A stretch of DNA of 26,969 nucleotides. Source: Actinomycetes bacterium. GTDB lineage: Bacteria; Actinomycetota; Actinomycetes; Propionibacteriales; Nocardioidaceae. Made by a program: the position numbers and the translations under genes. The notes under the pieces are model-generated. The model was not told the DNA's origin. It did no database searches and saw only the letters and a list, made by a program, of their open reading frames with translations. This document shows, piece after piece, positions 18,496-26,969 of the stretch. Location: contig JAKPAQ010000321.1 in NCBI GenBank assembly GCA_029779385.1, positions 1-26,969 of the forward strand, written 5' to 3'. Positions within the stretch are counted from its first letter, which is position 1. The number at the start of each line of letters is the position of its first letter.

Positions 18496-19467
18496 ATGGC
18501 CACCAAGACCATTGACGTTGACCTGCCCGTCGACATCTTCGACGCGCGCATCAGCATCCCGCTGATCCACCAGGTCGTTACCGCCCAGCTCGCCGCCGCC
18601 CGTCAGGGCACGCACGACACCAAGTCGCGTGGCGAAGTTGCTGGTGGCGGCAAGAAGCCGTACCGCCAGAAGGGAACCGGTCGCGCTCGTCAGGGCTCGA
18701 TCCGCGCACCTCAGTACGCCGGTGGTGGCGTCGTGCACGGCCCAACGCCGCGCTCGTACGACCAGCGCACCCCCAAGAAGATGAAGGCGGCCGCTTTGCG
18801 CGGAGCCCTCACTGACCGGGCCCGCAACGGTCGCTTGCACGTCGTTGATTCGCTTATCTCCGGTGACAAGCCCTCGACCAAGGCCGCACTGGCCACGGTT
18901 CGCGAGTTGTCCGGCCGCCCACGGGTGCTGGTTGTTATCGAGCGCGAAGACAACGTGACCGCGTTGAGCCTGCGTAACGCCGAGAACATTGCACTGATCA
19001 CCTACGACCAGCTCAACACGTACGACGTGTTGCTGTCCGACGACCTGATCTTCACCAAGGCCGCGTTTGAGGCATTCGTTGCCGCTCGCTCGGTTGAAGG
19101 CAGCCAGACGGTCAAGCTAAGCGCCGCCGCCACTGAGGCCACCGCGACCAAGGCACCTGCCAAGAAGGCGCCGGCCAAGAAGGCTGCTCCTAAGGCTGCC
19201 AAGTTGGTTGAAACCGAGGTAGAGCCGAAGGCCGCCGGAACCAAGACCCAGCCGTATGGCCCGGGTTCGAAGGCTCCGTTGGCCAGCGGCAACGCGCCGA
19301 AGGGTCACGACATCAAGGGCAACGAAGACTCGATGCTCTTCCACACCCCCGACAGCCAGTGGTACGAACAAACGGTTGCCGAGGTTTGGTTCGACAGCGC
19401 CGAGACCGCTGAGGCCGCTGGCTTCAAGCCGGCCGGTGGCGCAGAAGCCCAGGAGGGTAACGAATGA
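18496..19467 (+). CDS. rplD: 50S ribosomal protein L4 with C-terminal extension
   Basis: L4, 323 residues, about 110 longer than usual. Residues 1-208 are ordinary L4, with [19 protein letters not shown] and the exit-tunnel loop intact. Residues about 210-235 form an Ala/Pro/Lys linker with repeated APAKK. Residues about 269-311 add a small module reading [20 protein letters not shown], then [13 protein letters not shown] and a final AEAAGF. It resembles the short module I know as the sunset domain, found at the ends of some actinobacterial ribosomal proteins and nucleases; this label is from memory. The extension is in frame with no break and runs to a stop overlapping rplW (ATGA). Its role is unknown; an added rRNA or protein contact on the 50S surface is possible. 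Confidence 0.97.
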   Translation: MATKTIDVDLPVDIFDARISIPLIHQVVTAQLAAARQGTHDTKSRGEVAGGGKKPYRQKGTGRARQGSIRAPQYAGGGVVHGPTPRSYDQRTPKKMKAAALRGALTDRARNGRLHVVDSLISGDKPSTKAALATVRELSGRPRVLVVIEREDNVTALSLRNAENIALITYDQLNTYDVLLSDDLIFTKAAFEAFVAARSVEGSQTVKLSAAATEATATKAPAKKAPAKKAAPKAAKLVETEVEPKAAGTKTQPYGPGSKAPLASGNAPKGHDIKGNEDSMLFHTPDSQWYEQTVAEVWFDSAETAEAAGFKPAGGAEAQEGNE

Positions 19468-19766
19468 GCAACCATGGAACGTTCGCTCGCGACATCCTGA
19501 TCTCCCCGGTGGTCAGCGAGAAGAGCTACAGCCTGCTCGACGACAACAAGTACACGTTCATCGTTCACCCGGACGCGAACAAGACTCAGATCAAGATCGC
19601 CGTTGAGGAAATCTTCGGAGTCAAGGTCACGAGCGTGAACACGATCAACCGCAAGGGCAAAGCCCGCCGCACCCGCAACGGCCTCGGTAAGCGCAAGGAC
19701 ACCAAGCGCGCCGTCGTCTCGGTGGCTGCTGGGCAGAGCATCGACATCTTCTCGAGCCCGAGCTGA
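19464..19766 (+). CDS. rplW: 50S ribosomal protein L23
   Basis: L23, 100 residues, located at the polypeptide exit where trigger factor and signal recognition particle dock. [20 protein letters not shown] and the [20 protein letters not shown] loop are typical. The ATG overlaps the rplD stop (ATGA), so translation is probably coupled to the elongated L4. AGGAGGGT lies about seven bases upstream. Confidence 0.99.
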   Translation: MSNHGTFARDILISPVVSEKSYSLLDDNKYTFIVHPDANKTQIKIAVEEIFGVKVTSVNTINRKGKARRTRNGLGKRKDTKRAVVSVAAGQSIDIFSSPS

Positions 19767-19780
19767 AGGACTGACTGAGA

Positions 19781-20611
19781 ATGGCTATTCGTAAGTACAA
19801 GCCCACTACGCCGGGCCGTCGCGGTTCGAGTGTTTCGGACTTCGCTGAAATCACTCGCACGACGCCGGAGAAGTCGCTGGTTGAGCCGCTGCCCAAAAAG
19901 GGCGGGCGCAACAACCAGGGTCGAATCACCACGCGTCACCAAGGTGGCGGCCACAAGCGCGCTTACCGCATCATCGACTTCAAGCGTTATGACAAGGACG
20001 GCGTGCCGGCCAAGGTCGCTCACATCGAGTACGACCCGAACCGCACCGCACGCATCGCCTTGTTGCACTACGCAGATGGCGAAAAGCGGTACATCATCGC
20101 GCCTGAAGGTTTGAAGCAGGGCATGACCGTCGAGTCCGGTACGGGCGCCGACATCAAGCCAGGCAACAACCTGCCGCTTCGCAACATCCCGGTTGGTACC
20201 ACGATCCACGCGATCGAGTTGCGTCCCGGTGGTGGAGCCAAAATGGGCCGCTCGGCTGGAGCCAAGGTTCAGCTCGTCGCCCGTGAGGGTTCGCGCGCGC
20301 AGTTGCGTTTGCCTTCTGGCGAAATGCGCTACGTCGATGTTCGTTGCCGCGCTTCCATCGGTGAAGTTGGTAACGCTGAGCAGTCGAACATCAACTGGGG
20401 CAAGGCCGGCCGTAACCGCTGGAAGGGCAAGCGCCCAACCGTCCGCGGTGTCGCCATGAACCCGATCGACCACCCGCACGGTGGCGGCGAGGGTAAGACG
20501 TCCGGTGGTCGTCACCCAGTCAGCCCGTGGGGCAAGCCCGAAGGCCGTACGCGTAAGCGCAAGGCCAGTGACCAGATGATCGTCCGCCGACGCAAGTCCG
20601 GCAAGCGGTAA
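19781..20611 (+). CDS. rplB: 50S ribosomal protein L2
   Basis: L2, 276 residues, the usual length, needed for subunit association and peptidyl transferase assembly. [19 protein letters not shown] near residue 45 and the C-terminal [20 protein letters not shown] block, which contains the conserved functional histidine, are both intact. The start follows GAAGGACTGACTGAGA. It lies 14 bases after rplW, and rpsS follows after 14 bases. Confidence 0.99.
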   Translation: MAIRKYKPTTPGRRGSSVSDFAEITRTTPEKSLVEPLPKKGGRNNQGRITTRHQGGGHKRAYRIIDFKRYDKDGVPAKVAHIEYDPNRTARIALLHYADGEKRYIIAPEGLKQGMTVESGTGADIKPGNNLPLRNIPVGTTIHAIELRPGGGAKMGRSAGAKVQLVAREGSRAQLRLPSGEMRYVDVRCRASIGEVGNAEQSNINWGKAGRNRWKGKRPTVRGVAMNPIDHPHGGGEGKTSGGRHPVSPWGKPEGRTRKRKASDQMIVRRRKSGKR

Positions 20612-20625
20612 GGAAGGACTGAACC

Positions 20626-20907
20626 ATGCCGCGCAGTCTAAAGAAGGGCCCGTTCGTTGATGGCCACCTCGAAAAGAAGGTGGACGCTCAGAACGAGGCC
20701 GGAACCCACGCCGTGATCAAGACTTGGTCGCGTCGCTCGATGATCTTGCCGTCCTTTATCGGACACACGATCGCCGTACACGATGGTCGCAAGCACGTGC
20801 CAGTATTCGTGACCGACTCGATGGTTGGCCACAAGCTTGGTGAGTTCGCGCCCACCCGCACGTTCAAGGGCCATGAGAAGGACGACCGGAAGGCGAAGCG
20901 TCGATGA
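20626..20907 (+). CDS. rpsS: 30S ribosomal protein S19
   Basis: S19, 93 residues, in the 30S head with S13, near the A-site t[22 protein letters not shown], the motif [21 protein letters not shown] (here given in part) and the basic tail are standard. GGAAGGA lies about eight bases before the ATG. The stop overlaps the rplV start (ATGA). Confidence 0.99.
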   Translation: MPRSLKKGPFVDGHLEKKVDAQNEAGTHAVIKTWSRRSMILPSFIGHTIAVHDGRKHVPVFVTDSMVGHKLGEFAPTRTFKGHEKDDRKAKRR

Positions 20908-21317
20908 GTGCTACAGCCCGCGACAACACGAGCGCGCGCCGCGAGCGCCTGCTCGGCGAAGCTCCTGGTTCCTTTGCGGTAGCGCGTTTTGTGCGCGTCA
21001 CTCCGCAGAAGTCCCGCCGTGTCGCCAACCTGATCCGCGGCGTTCGCGTCGAGGATGCGCTGAACAACCTGAAGTTCCAGCCCCAAGCAGTTGCTGAGAA
21101 CTTCTACAAGTTGGTTGATTCGGCTGCTACGAACGCCGAGACCACCGAAGGACTCGACCGGTCGACGTTGGTCATCACCCAGGTGATGGTCGACGAGGGC
21201 CCGACGATGAAGCGCTGGCGTCCCCGCGCAAAGGGTGCGGCCAACCGCATCCTCAAGCGCTCGAGCCACCTGACGGTGGTCGTCGAACCCGAGAACAACG
21301 AGAAGGGTGGCAACTGA
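20904..21317 (+). CDS. rplV: 50S ribosomal protein L22
   Basis: L22, 137 residues, lines the exit tunnel with L4. A short N-terminal extension of about 20 residues precedes the conserved core starting [20 protein letters not shown]. The tunnel-tip region [20 protein letters not shown] is intact, with no sign of the deletions that cause macrolide resistance. The ATG overlaps the rpsS stop; the rpsC ATG comes one base after the TGA. Confidence 0.98.
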   Translation: MSATARDNTSARRERLLGEAPGSFAVARFVRVTPQKSRRVANLIRGVRVEDALNNLKFQPQAVAENFYKLVDSAATNAETTEGLDRSTLVITQVMVDEGPTMKRWRPRAKGAANRILKRSSHLTVVVEPENNEKGGN

Positions 21318-21318
21318 C

Positions 21319-22113
21319 ATGGGCCAGAAGATCAACCCGCATGGTTTCCGCCTAGGAATCTCCACGGATCACAAGAGCCGTTGGTACGCCGACAAGCTGT
21401 ACGCCAGCTATGTAGGCGAGGACGTTCAGATTCGTCGCCTGCTCACCAAGGGTATGGATCGCGCCGGCATCAGCCGCGTCGAGATCGAACGCACCCGTGA
21501 CCGGGTCCGCGTCGACATCCACACCGCTCGTCCGGGTATCGTCATCGGTCGCCGTGGCGCCGAAGCCGATCGCATCCGCACCGACTTGGAGAAGCTGACC
21601 GGCAAGCAGGTCCAGCTGAACATCCTCGAAGTCAAGCAGCCGGACATGGACGCCCAGTTGGTCGCCCAGGGTGTTGCCGAGCAGCTTTCGGGCCGTGTTC
21701 AGTTCCGCCGCGCAATGCGCAAGGCGATGCAGAGCACGATGCGTTCAGGTGCCAAGGGCATCCGAATCCAGTGCTCGGGTCGTCTCGGCGGCGCCGAAAT
21801 GAGCCGTTCGGAGTTCTACCGCGAGGGCCGCGTTCCGCTGCACACCTTGCGCGCAGACGTCGACTACGGCTTCTACGAAGCAAAGACCACCTTCGGCCGC
21901 ATTGGCGTGAAGGTTTGGATCTACAAGGGTGAGGTCGCCGGTACCCGGGCCGAGCGCGAAGCCGAAGCGGCTCGTCGCGCTGCTGCGCCTGGCAGCCGTC
22001 GCCCAGCCCGTGGAGAGCGTGGCGGCGCACGTCGTCCGGCTCGCGAAGCTGCTGCTCCGGCAGCAACTGAAGCAGCCGCACCAGTTGCGGCCACTGAAGG
22101 AGCTGAAGCCTGA
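21319..22113 (+). CDS. rpsC: 30S ribosomal protein S3
   Basis: S3, 264 residues, at the mRNA entry channel and part of the ribosomal helicase. The ATG at [15 protein letters not shown] is chosen over a GTG four codons upstream because this start is universally conserved and follows GAAGGGTGG. The KH domain ([14 protein letters not shown]) and the C-terminal core ([12 protein letters not shown]) are intact. Residues about 215-264 are an Ala/Arg/Gly-rich tail with several GERGG-like and AREA-like units, common in actinobacterial S3 and probably disordered. Its stop overlaps the rplP ATG (TGATG). Confidence 0.98.
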   Translation: MGQKINPHGFRLGISTDHKSRWYADKLYASYVGEDVQIRRLLTKGMDRAGISRVEIERTRDRVRVDIHTARPGIVIGRRGAEADRIRTDLEKLTGKQVQLNILEVKQPDMDAQLVAQGVAEQLSGRVQFRRAMRKAMQSTMRSGAKGIRIQCSGRLGGAEMSRSEFYREGRVPLHTLRADVDYGFYEAKTTFGRIGVKVWIYKGEVAGTRAEREAEAARRAAAPGSRRPARGERGGARRPAREAAAPAATEAAAPVAATEGAEA

Positions 22114-22532
22114 TGTTGATGCCCCGTCGTGTCAAGTACCGCAAGCAGCACCACCCCAAGCGGCGTGGCGTTGCGAAGGGCGGCACGGAACTTGCCTTTG
22201 GCGAGTTCGGTATCCAAGCCGTCGAAGGTCACTATGTGACCAACCGCCAGATCGAGTCGGCGCGTATCGCGATGACCCGTCACATGAAGCGTGGCGGCAA
22301 GGTCTGGATCAACATTTACCCAGACCGCCCATTGACCAAGAAGCCTGCCGAAACCCGCATGGGTTCGGGTAAGGGTTCACCCGAATGGTGGGTTGCGAAC
22401 GTCAAGCCCGGCAGGGTCATGTTCGAAGTCTCCGGTGTCACCGAAGACGTAGCCCGCGAGGCCATGCGCCGCGCCATTCACAAGCTGCCGATGAAGGCCC
22501 GCTTCATCAAGCGTGAGACAGGAGACCTGTGA
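22113..22532 (+). CDS. rplP: 50S ribosomal protein L16
   Basis: L16, 139 residues, near the peptidyl transferase centre and the A-site tRNA elbow. [19 protein letters not shown] and [19 protein letters not shown] are diagnostic. The arginine hydroxylated in some bacteria lies in the R-MGSGKG region, but nothing about modification can be read. It overlaps rpsC at its start and rpmC at its end. Confidence 0.99.
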   Translation: MLMPRRVKYRKQHHPKRRGVAKGGTELAFGEFGIQAVEGHYVTNRQIESARIAMTRHMKRGGKVWINIYPDRPLTKKPAETRMGSGKGSPEWWVANVKPGRVMFEVSGVTEDVAREAMRRAIHKLPMKARFIKRETGDL

Positions 22533-22747
22533 TGAGTAACGCCGCAGAACTCCGCGACCTGACTGCCGACGACCTGTCGGCCAAGCTTGCTGAGGCAAAG
22601 GAAGAGCTGTTTAACCTGCGCTTCCAAAACGCCACCGGCCAGCTCGATAACACTGCGCGTCTGCGCGTAGTGCGCAAGGACATCGCGAGGATCTACACGG
22701 TCATCCGCGAGCGTGAGCTCGGGATCATCGAGGAGGTCCAGGCATGA
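22532..22747 (+). CDS. rpmC: 50S ribosomal protein L29
   Basis: L29, 71 residues, a two-helix protein beside L23 at the exit site. [20 protein letters not shown] and the [18 protein letters not shown] core are typical. The ATG that overlaps the rplP stop (TGATG) is preferred to the GTG three bases earlier. GAGACAGGAGAC upstream provides a good ribosome binding site. Its stop overlaps the rpsQ ATG. Confidence 0.98.
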   Translation: MSNAAELRDLTADDLSAKLAEAKEELFNLRFQNATGQLDNTARLRVVRKDIARIYTVIRERELGIIEEVQA

Positions 22748-23037
22748 GCAAGAAGGACAACACTGTGTCGAATGAGTCCGGGACCGAGCGTTCCGCCCGT
22801 AAGATTCGCGAGGGTCTGGTCGTCAGCGACAAGATGGACAAGACCGTCGTGGTCAGCGTTGAAGAGCGCTTCAAGCACCCGCTTTACGGCAAGGTGCTGC
22901 GCCGCAACGTCAAGTTGAAGGCGCACGACGAAGCCAACGAAGCTGGTATCGGCGATCGCGTTCAGCTGAGCGAAACGCGTCCACTGTCGGCCACCAAGCG
23001 CTGGCGTGTCGTGCAGGTCATCGAGAAGGCGAAGTGA
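22744..23037 (+). CDS. rpsQ: 30S ribosomal protein S17
   Basis: S17, 97 residues, an OB-fold 16S rRNA binding protein. The first 18 or so residues ([18 protein letters not shown]) are a variable extension; the core starts near [29 protein letters not shown] lies before the ATG, which overlaps the rpmC stop (ATGA). An in-frame GTG at 22765 is possible but lacks a good site. Confidence 0.98.
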   Translation: MSKKDNTVSNESGTERSARKIREGLVVSDKMDKTVVVSVEERFKHPLYGKVLRRNVKLKAHDEANEAGIGDRVQLSETRPLSATKRWRVVQVIEKAK

Positions 23038-23044
23038 GAGACAG

Positions 23045-23413
23045 ATGATTCAGCAGGAGTCGCGACTCAAGGTCGCCGACAACACCGGTGCGAAGGAAAT
23101 CCTGTGCATCCGCGTGCTCGGTGGCTCTGGGCGTCGCTACGCCGGAATTGGCGACACGATCGTTGCAACGGTCAAGGACGCTATCCCCGGTGGCAACGTG
23201 AAGAAGGGCGAAGTCGTCAAGGCTGTCGTCGTGCGCACCGTCAAGGAGCGTCGTCGTCCAGATGGCTCGTACATCAAGTTTGATGAGAATGCCGCAGTGA
23301 TCTTGAAGGCCGATGGCGACCCCCGTGGTACGCGTATCTTCGGCCCTGTCGGGCGCGAGTTGCGCGACAAGAAGTTCATGCGCATCATCTCGCTAGCTCC
23401 GGAGGTGCTCTGA
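23045..23413 (+). CDS. rplN: 50S ribosomal protein L14
   Basis: L14, 122 residues, the standard length, at the subunit interface and the docking point for the silencing factor Rsf[20 protein letters not shown] fixes the start although the frame is open upstream into rpsQ. The [21 protein letters not shown] segment and the [18 protein letters not shown] tail are typical. It is the first gene of the spc-type cluster and starts seven bases after rpsQ. Confidence 0.99.
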   Translation: MIQQESRLKVADNTGAKEILCIRVLGGSGRRYAGIGDTIVATVKDAIPGGNVKKGEVVKAVVVRTVKERRRPDGSYIKFDENAAVILKADGDPRGTRIFGPVGRELRDKKFMRIISLAPEVL

Positions 23414-23414
23414 G

Positions 23415-23723
23415 ATGGCTCGTATTCGTAAGGGCGACCAGGTAAAGGTCGTCGCCGGCAAAGACAAGGGTGTCGAGGGCAAGATCATCTCGATCCTTGA
23501 CGACCGGGTGATCGTCGAAGGCGTTAACCGCGTCAAGAAGCACACCCGCGCCGGCCAGAATGGCGCCGAAGGCGGCATCATCACCGCCGAGGCACCGATT
23601 CACGTCTCGAACGTGATGCTCGTTGTCGACGCCGACGGCGAAAAGACCACCACTCGGGTTGGCTCGGCTGTCATCGACGGCAAGCGTGCCCGCGTCAGCC
23701 GCAAGACCGGAAAGGAGATCTGA
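23415..23723 (+). CDS. rplX: 50S ribosomal protein L24
   Basis: L24, 102 residues, an assembly initiator of the 50S subunit. The KOW motif lies in [19 protein letters not shown], and the basic [14 protein letters not shown] segment follows. The ATG lies one base after the rplN stop, with GGAGGTGCTC as the ribosome binding region inside rplN. Confidence 0.99.
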   Translation: MARIRKGDQVKVVAGKDKGVEGKIISILDDRVIVEGVNRVKKHTRAGQNGAEGGIITAEAPIHVSNVMLVVDADGEKTTTRVGSAVIDGKRARVSRKTGKEI

Positions 23724-23725
23724 GG

Positions 23726-24289
23726 ATGGCTACCGAAACTCAGACGCAGCCGCGTCTCAAGGAGAAGTACCGCAACGAGATCGTTTCGGCCCTGCGTGAG
23801 CAGTTCGAGTTCGAGAACGTAATGCAGGTTCCTGGCCTGACCAAGATCGTCGTGAACATGGGCGTCGGTGAGGCTGCCCGCGATGGCAAGCTCATCGAAG
23901 GCGCGATCAAGGATCTGACTGCTATCACTGGTCAGAAGCCGCAGGTCACCAAGGCTCGCAAGTCGATCGCGCAGTTCAAGTTGCGCGAAGGCATGCCGAT
24001 CGGCGCGCACGTCACACTGCGCGGCGACCGGATGTGGGAGTTCCTCGATCGTCTCTTGACGCTCGCACTGCCGCGTATCCGCGACTTCCGTGGTCTTAGC
24101 CCCAGGCAGTTCGATGGCCGCGGTAACTACACCTTCGGTCTGACCGAGCAGGTTATGTTCCACGAGATCGATCAGGACAAGATCGATCGCAGCCGGGGCA
24201 TGGACATCACGGTCGTCACGACCGCCACCAATGACGAAGAAGGCCGCGCGCTGCTCAAGCTGCTCGGCTTCCCGTACAAGGAGAACTGA
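23726..24289 (+). CDS. rplE: 50S ribosomal protein L5
   Basis: L5, 187 residues, binds 5S rRNA and forms the B1b bridge with S13. [20 protein letters not shown] and the [20 protein letters not shown] block are diagnostic. A short N-terminal extension ([13 protein letters not shown]) precedes the conserved YRNEIV. GGAAAGGAG lies about nine bases upstream, at the end of rplX. Confidence 0.99.
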   Translation: MATETQTQPRLKEKYRNEIVSALREQFEFENVMQVPGLTKIVVNMGVGEAARDGKLIEGAIKDLTAITGQKPQVTKARKSIAQFKLREGMPIGAHVTLRGDRMWEFLDRLLTLALPRIRDFRGLSPRQFDGRGNYTFGLTEQVMFHEIDQDKIDRSRGMDITVVTTATNDEEGRALLKLLGFPYKEN

Positions 24290-24290
24290 C

Positions 24291-24476
24291 ATGGCGAAGA
24301 CTGGTCTTAAGGTCAAGCAGTCCCGTACCCCTAAGTTCGGCGTTCGCGGCTACACCCGTTGCCAGCGCTGCGGCCGACCGCGTTCGGTCTACCGCAAGTT
24401 CGGCCTGTGCCGTATCTGCTTGCGCGAGATGGCTCACCGCGGCGAACTGCCCGGCGTCACCAAGAGTTCTTGGTAA
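24291..24476 (+). CDS. rpsZ: 30S ribosomal protein S14, zinc-binding short form
   Basis: S14 type Z, 61 residues, in the 30S head. Four cysteines, C24-x2-C27 and C40-x2-C43, form the zinc ribbon of the C+ form. No zinc-free paralogue is seen in the window. The ATG one base after rplE begins [20 protein letters not shown], the expected N terminus, so the long upstream reading frame is not used. The 88 bases that follow are the largest gap inside the ribosomal cluster. Confidence 0.98.
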   Translation: MAKTGLKVKQSRTPKFGVRGYTRCQRCGRPRSVYRKFGLCRICLREMAHRGELPGVTKSSW

Positions 24477-24480
24477 GTTT

Positions 24481-24500
24481 TTCAACCCACAAACGTTGAA
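24481..24500 (+). promoter_or_regulatory. Small hairpin in the rpsZ-rpsH gap
   Basis: TTCAAC (24481-24486) and GTTGAA (24495-24500) can pair, extendable by G-U pairs, around an eight-base loop. The gap is unusually long for this cluster, so an RNA processing site or internal control point is possible. The structure is weak. Confidence 0.3.
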
Positions 24501-24564
24501 GGTCCCCTCCCACGGCCCAGCCGGACGAGACGGAAACCATGACGAGAAACGGAAACATCCTGTT

Positions 24565-24972
24565 ATGACGATGACTGATCCGATCGCAGACATGCTGACG
24601 CGTGTCCGCAACGGCAACCAGGCGTATCACGATTCGGTGAGCATGCCGTACTCGAAGCTGAAGGAAGGCGTCGCCGCCATCTTGAAGCAAGAGGGCTACA
24701 TCACCGAATACGTGGTTGCCGATGCACCAGAGGGACAGGTTGGCAAGACGCTGACCATCACCCTCAAGTACGGCCCGCACCGTGAGCGCTCGATTGCCGG
24801 CATTCGCCGCATCAGCAAGCCGGGTTTGCGGGTCTACGCCAAGTCGACCAACTTGCCGAAGGTTCTCGGCGGACTAGGTGTGGCGATCATTTCGACCAGC
24901 CAGGGTCTGCAGACGGACCGTCAGGCCAACTCAAACGGAGTGGGTGGGGAAGTCCTCGCCTACGTCTGGTGA
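24565..24972 (+). CDS. rpsH: 30S ribosomal protein S8
   Basis: S8, 135 residues, a central 16S rRNA binder; in E. coli it also represses the spc operon. [20 protein letters not shown] matches other actinobacterial S8 proteins and fixes the start at this ATG, although the frame is open further upstream and a second ATG lies two codons later. The C-terminal [21 protein letters not shown] is diagnostic. The site before the ATG is weak (ACGGAAAC), unlike most neighbours. Confidence 0.98.
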   Translation: MTMTDPIADMLTRVRNGNQAYHDSVSMPYSKLKEGVAAILKQEGYITEYVVADAPEGQVGKTLTITLKYGPHRERSIAGIRRISKPGLRVYAKSTNLPKVLGGLGVAIISTSQGLQTDRQANSNGVGGEVLAYVW

Positions 24973-24990
24973 CGAAGGGAGTCTGAACAG

Positions 24991-25533
24991 ATGTCACGCA
25001 TCGGAAAGATCCCTGTCGCCGTGCCGGCGGGTGTCGAAGTGACCATTGACGGCCAGACCGTCACGGTCAAGGGCCCCAAGGGTCAGTTGAGCCACACCGT
25101 TGCCGATCCGATCACCGTCCAAAAGGACGAAGACGGTTCGCTTTCGGTGTCGCGGCCAAACGACGAGCGTCGCAGCAAGGCCATGCACGGCCTAAGCCGC
25201 ACACTGGTCAACAACATGGTCATCGGTGTCACCGAAGGCTATGAAAAGAAGCTCGAGATTGTCGGTGTCGGTTACCGCGTGCTCCCCAAGGGCCCGACGG
25301 AAATCGAACTGAACCTCGGCTTCAGCCACTCGGTTCCGTTCACGGCTCCCGAAGGCATCACATTCACTGTTGAGGGTCCCACCAAGCTGACCGTGTCGGG
25401 TATCGACAAGCAAGCCGTCGGTGAGGTAGCCGCCAACATCCGCAAGATCCGCAAGCCTGAGCCGTACAAGGGCAAGGGTGTTCGCTACGCGGGCGAGCGC
25501 ATTCTGCGCAAGGCCGGAAAGGCTGGTAAGTAA
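24991..25533 (+). CDS. rplF: 50S ribosomal protein L6
   Basis: L6, 180 residues, two repeated domains near the GTPase-associated centre. [20 protein letters not shown] opens the protein and the signature [14 protein letters not shown] closes the second domain. GAAGGGAGTC lies about seven bases before the ATG. rplR starts three bases after the stop. Confidence 0.99.
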   Translation: MSRIGKIPVAVPAGVEVTIDGQTVTVKGPKGQLSHTVADPITVQKDEDGSLSVSRPNDERRSKAMHGLSRTLVNNMVIGVTEGYEKKLEIVGVGYRVLPKGPTEIELNLGFSHSVPFTAPEGITFTVEGPTKLTVSGIDKQAVGEVAANIRKIRKPEPYKGKGVRYAGERILRKAGKAGK

Positions 25534-25536
25534 GCC

Positions 25537-25920
25537 ATGGCAATTTCCATCAAGCGCGCCAAGCACACTGCCGACCGGGCCGCCTCGCGCCAGCGTCGTC
25601 AGATCCGCGGCCGTAAGAAGATCCAGGGTTCGCCCGAGCGTCCACGCTTGGTCATCACCCGCTCGAGCAAGCACATCGTCGCTCAGGTCGTCAACGACCT
25701 CGAGGGTCACACGCTTGCGTCGGCCTCCACCATGGAAGCCGATCTGCGCGGGTTCGACGGCGACAAAACCGCTAAGGCCAAGAAGGTCGGCGAACTAGTT
25801 GCCGGCCGGGCCAAGGCTGCCGGTGTTGAGACCGTAGTTTTCGACCGCGCAGGCAACAAGTACGCCGGTCGCGTTGCGGCACTGGCCGACGCCGCCCGCG
25901 AGGGTGGACTGGAGTTCTGA
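25537..25920 (+). CDS. rplR: 50S ribosomal protein L18
   Basis: L18, 127 residues, binds 5S rRNA with L5. The basic N terminus and the core [20 protein letters not shown], then [28 protein letters not shown], are typical. Its TGA overlaps an ATG that opens an 11-codon frame before rpsE, instead of leading directly into rpsE. Confidence 0.99.
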   Translation: MAISIKRAKHTADRAASRQRRQIRGRKKIQGSPERPRLVITRSSKHIVAQVVNDLEGHTLASASTMEADLRGFDGDKTAKAKKVGELVAGRAKAAGVETVVFDRAGNKYAGRVAALADAAREGGLEF

Positions 25921-25955
25921 TGACCATCATGACAACCGAGAAGAGTTCCGTATGA
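25920..25955 (+). CDS. 11-codon mini-ORF linking rplR and rpsE
   Basis: An ATG overlapping the rplR stop (TGATG) opens a frame reading [11 protein letters not shown] and ending in a TGA that overlaps the rpsE ATG (ATGA, 25952-25955). It fills the whole gap between the two ribosomal genes. Both junctions are the type used for coupled translation in this operon. It could be a coupling peptide with no function of its own, or chance. Confidence 0.35.
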   Translation: MTIMTTEKSSV

Positions 25956-26551
25956 GCACCCGTCGAGCAGGCGGCGAACGTCGCGGAGGACGCGGCGACC
26001 GTAACGCCGAAAAGTCCAACTACATCGAAAAGGTCGTCACGATCAATCGTGTCGCCAAGGTCGTCAAGGGCGGCCGTCGCTTTAGCTTCACTGCCTTGGT
26101 AATCGTCGGAGACGGCGAAGGCCAGGTCGGCATCGGCTACGGCAAGGCCAAGGAAGTTCCCACCGCGATCGCTAAGGGCGTTGAGGAAGCCAAGAAGAGC
26201 TTCTTCCGCGTCCCGCGTATCCAGGGCACCATCCCGCACCCGGTTCAGGGCGAGAAGGCTGCTGGCGTGGTCTTCCTTCGTCCCGCATCGCCAGGTACCG
26301 GCGTTATCGCCGGTGGCCCGGTGCGCGCCGTCTTGGAAGCCGCTGGCATCCACGACGTTCTGTCTAAGTCGCTCGGCTCGAGCAACGCGATCAACATCGT
26401 CCATGCGACGGTGGCAGCGTTGCGCTTGCTTGAGTCGCCGCAGGACGTTGCTGATCGTCGCGGCCTTCCGGTCGAGGCTGTGGCACCTGCCGCTTTGTTG
26501 AAGGCTGGCACGGCTGCCGCAGAGTCGGCACCCGCGGAGGTGTCGGTCTGA
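25952..26551 (+). CDS. rpsE: 30S ribosomal protein S5
   Basis: S5, 199 residues, at the mRNA entry channel and important for decoding accuracy. The core begins [21 protein letters not shown], with the spectinomycin-loop region intact by eye, and continues to the [20 protein letters not shown] block. The start [15 protein letters not shown] is chosen since further upstream codons lie inside rplR in another frame; GAGAAGAG lies about seven bases before it. The C terminus is an Ala-rich tail. Its stop overlaps the rpmD ATG. Confidence 0.98.
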   Translation: MSTRRAGGERRGGRGDRNAEKSNYIEKVVTINRVAKVVKGGRRFSFTALVIVGDGEGQVGIGYGKAKEVPTAIAKGVEEAKKSFFRVPRIQGTIPHPVQGEKAAGVVFLRPASPGTGVIAGGPVRAVLEAAGIHDVLSKSLGSSNAINIVHATVAALRLLESPQDVADRRGLPVEAVAPAALLKAGTAAAESAPAEVSV

Positions 26552-26733
26552 TGGCAAAACTCGAAGTCACCCAGGTCAAGTCGGCGATCGGCCGGGGCCA
26601 GAGCCAGCGCAACACGCTGCGTTCGCTTGGTCTCAAGCGGATCGGCGACACCAAGATTGTTGAGGATCGTCCCGAGATCCGTGGCATGGTCAACACCATC
26701 CCGCACCTCGTGACCTTCAAGGAGGTTGAGTGA
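26551..26733 (+). CDS. rpmD: 50S ribosomal protein L30
   Basis: L30, 60 residues, the usual length. [20 protein letters not shown] and the [20 protein letters not shown] segment are diagnostic. The ATG overlaps the rpsE stop (TGATG), with GGAGGTGTCGG upstream as the ribosome binding region. Confidence 0.99.
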   Translation: MAKLEVTQVKSAIGRGQSQRNTLRSLGLKRIGDTKIVEDRPEIRGMVNTIPHLVTFKEVE

Positions 26734-26734
26734 C

Positions 26735-26969
26735 ATGACGCTCAAGTTGCATCACTTGCGTCCTGCCCCAGGAGCCAAGACTGCCAAGACCCGCGTTGGT
26801 CGTGGTGAGGGTTCCAAGGGTAAGACTGCCGGTCGTGGCACCAAGGGCACGAAGGCCCGTTACCAGGTTCCAGCCGGTTTCGAAGGTGGCCAGGTCCCGT
26901 TGCACATGCGCCTGCCGAAGCTCAAGGGCTTCACCAACCCGTTCCGGGTTGAATACCAGGTCGTCAACG
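26735..26969 (+). CDS. rplO: 50S ribosomal protein L15, 5' part
   Basis: The first 78 codons of L15, cut by the window end; the complete protein is about 145-150 residues. [20 protein letters not shown] and the glycine-rich [20 protein letters not shown] are characteristic. The start follows AAGGAGGTTGAG, a strong site, one base after the rpmD stop. secY and adk would be expected next but lie outside the window. Confidence 0.98.
   Translation, partial: MTLKLHHLRPAPGAKTAKTRVGRGEGSKGKTAGRGTKGTKARYQVPAGFEGGQVPLHMRLPKLKGFTNPFRVEYQVVN

Noticed and set aside
21307..21318. GTG start four codons upstream for S3
   Set aside because: The conserved S3 start is MGQKINPHG at 21319, and the GTG lies inside rplV.

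Overview
The window is chromosomal DNA of high-GC coding character from an actinobacterium (Actinomycetota). The evidence is the gene order rpoB-rpoC / rpsL-rpsG-fusA-tuf / S10-spc operon, frequent GTG starts, a zinc-binding short S14, alanine-rich tails on S3 and S5, and actinobacterial RpoC, EF-Tu and S8 sequences. I cannot name a genus. The mixed codon use and small intergenic gaps would fit a free-living, possibly aquatic lineage, but that is a guess.

Layout. Positions 1-5177 hold the 3' part of rpoB and all of rpoC, closed by a hairpin that is probably a two-way terminator. Positions 5219-7435 carry two minus-strand genes: a lipoprotein of unknown role, then a membrane acyltransferase. 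Positions 7497-11669 carry two plus-strand metabolic genes: an iron-dependent hydroxyacid-oxoacid transhydrogenase-like enzyme, then a large FAD/Fe-S oxidoreductase of the GlcD/YdiJ type. Positions 11684-16259 are the str operon (rpsL, rpsG, fusA, tuf) with a structured leader and a very strong terminator after tuf. A zinc-type cation diffusion facilitator lies at 16281-17189. After a 325-base leader, the S10 and spc ribosomal protein genes run from rpsJ at 17515 to a truncated rplO at the window end, mostly overlapping or within about 20 bases of each other.

How the genes work together. Most of the window makes the transcription and translation machinery: RNA polymerase beta and beta', S12, S7, EF-G, EF-Tu, and the S10-spc ribosomal proteins. 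The accessory genes sit in the two gaps between these blocks. The transhydrogenase and the FAD/Fe-S protein may form one pathway: the first would make D-2-hydroxyglutarate while oxidising 4-hydroxybutyrate, and the second would return it to 2-oxoglutarate and pass electrons to respiration. This is inference from family membership and adjacency.

I see no CRISPR, phage, insertion sequence, tRNA or defence system. The least ordinary signals are: an L4 protein with a lysine-rich linker and an extra C-terminal module; an EF-Tu with an altered G5 motif; an 11-codon mini-ORF joined to rplR and rpsE by start/stop overlaps; accessory genes with a TANNNT box exactly six bases before the start (leaderless-type); and structured leaders, one with a possible 9-codon leader peptide, before rpsL and rpsJ.
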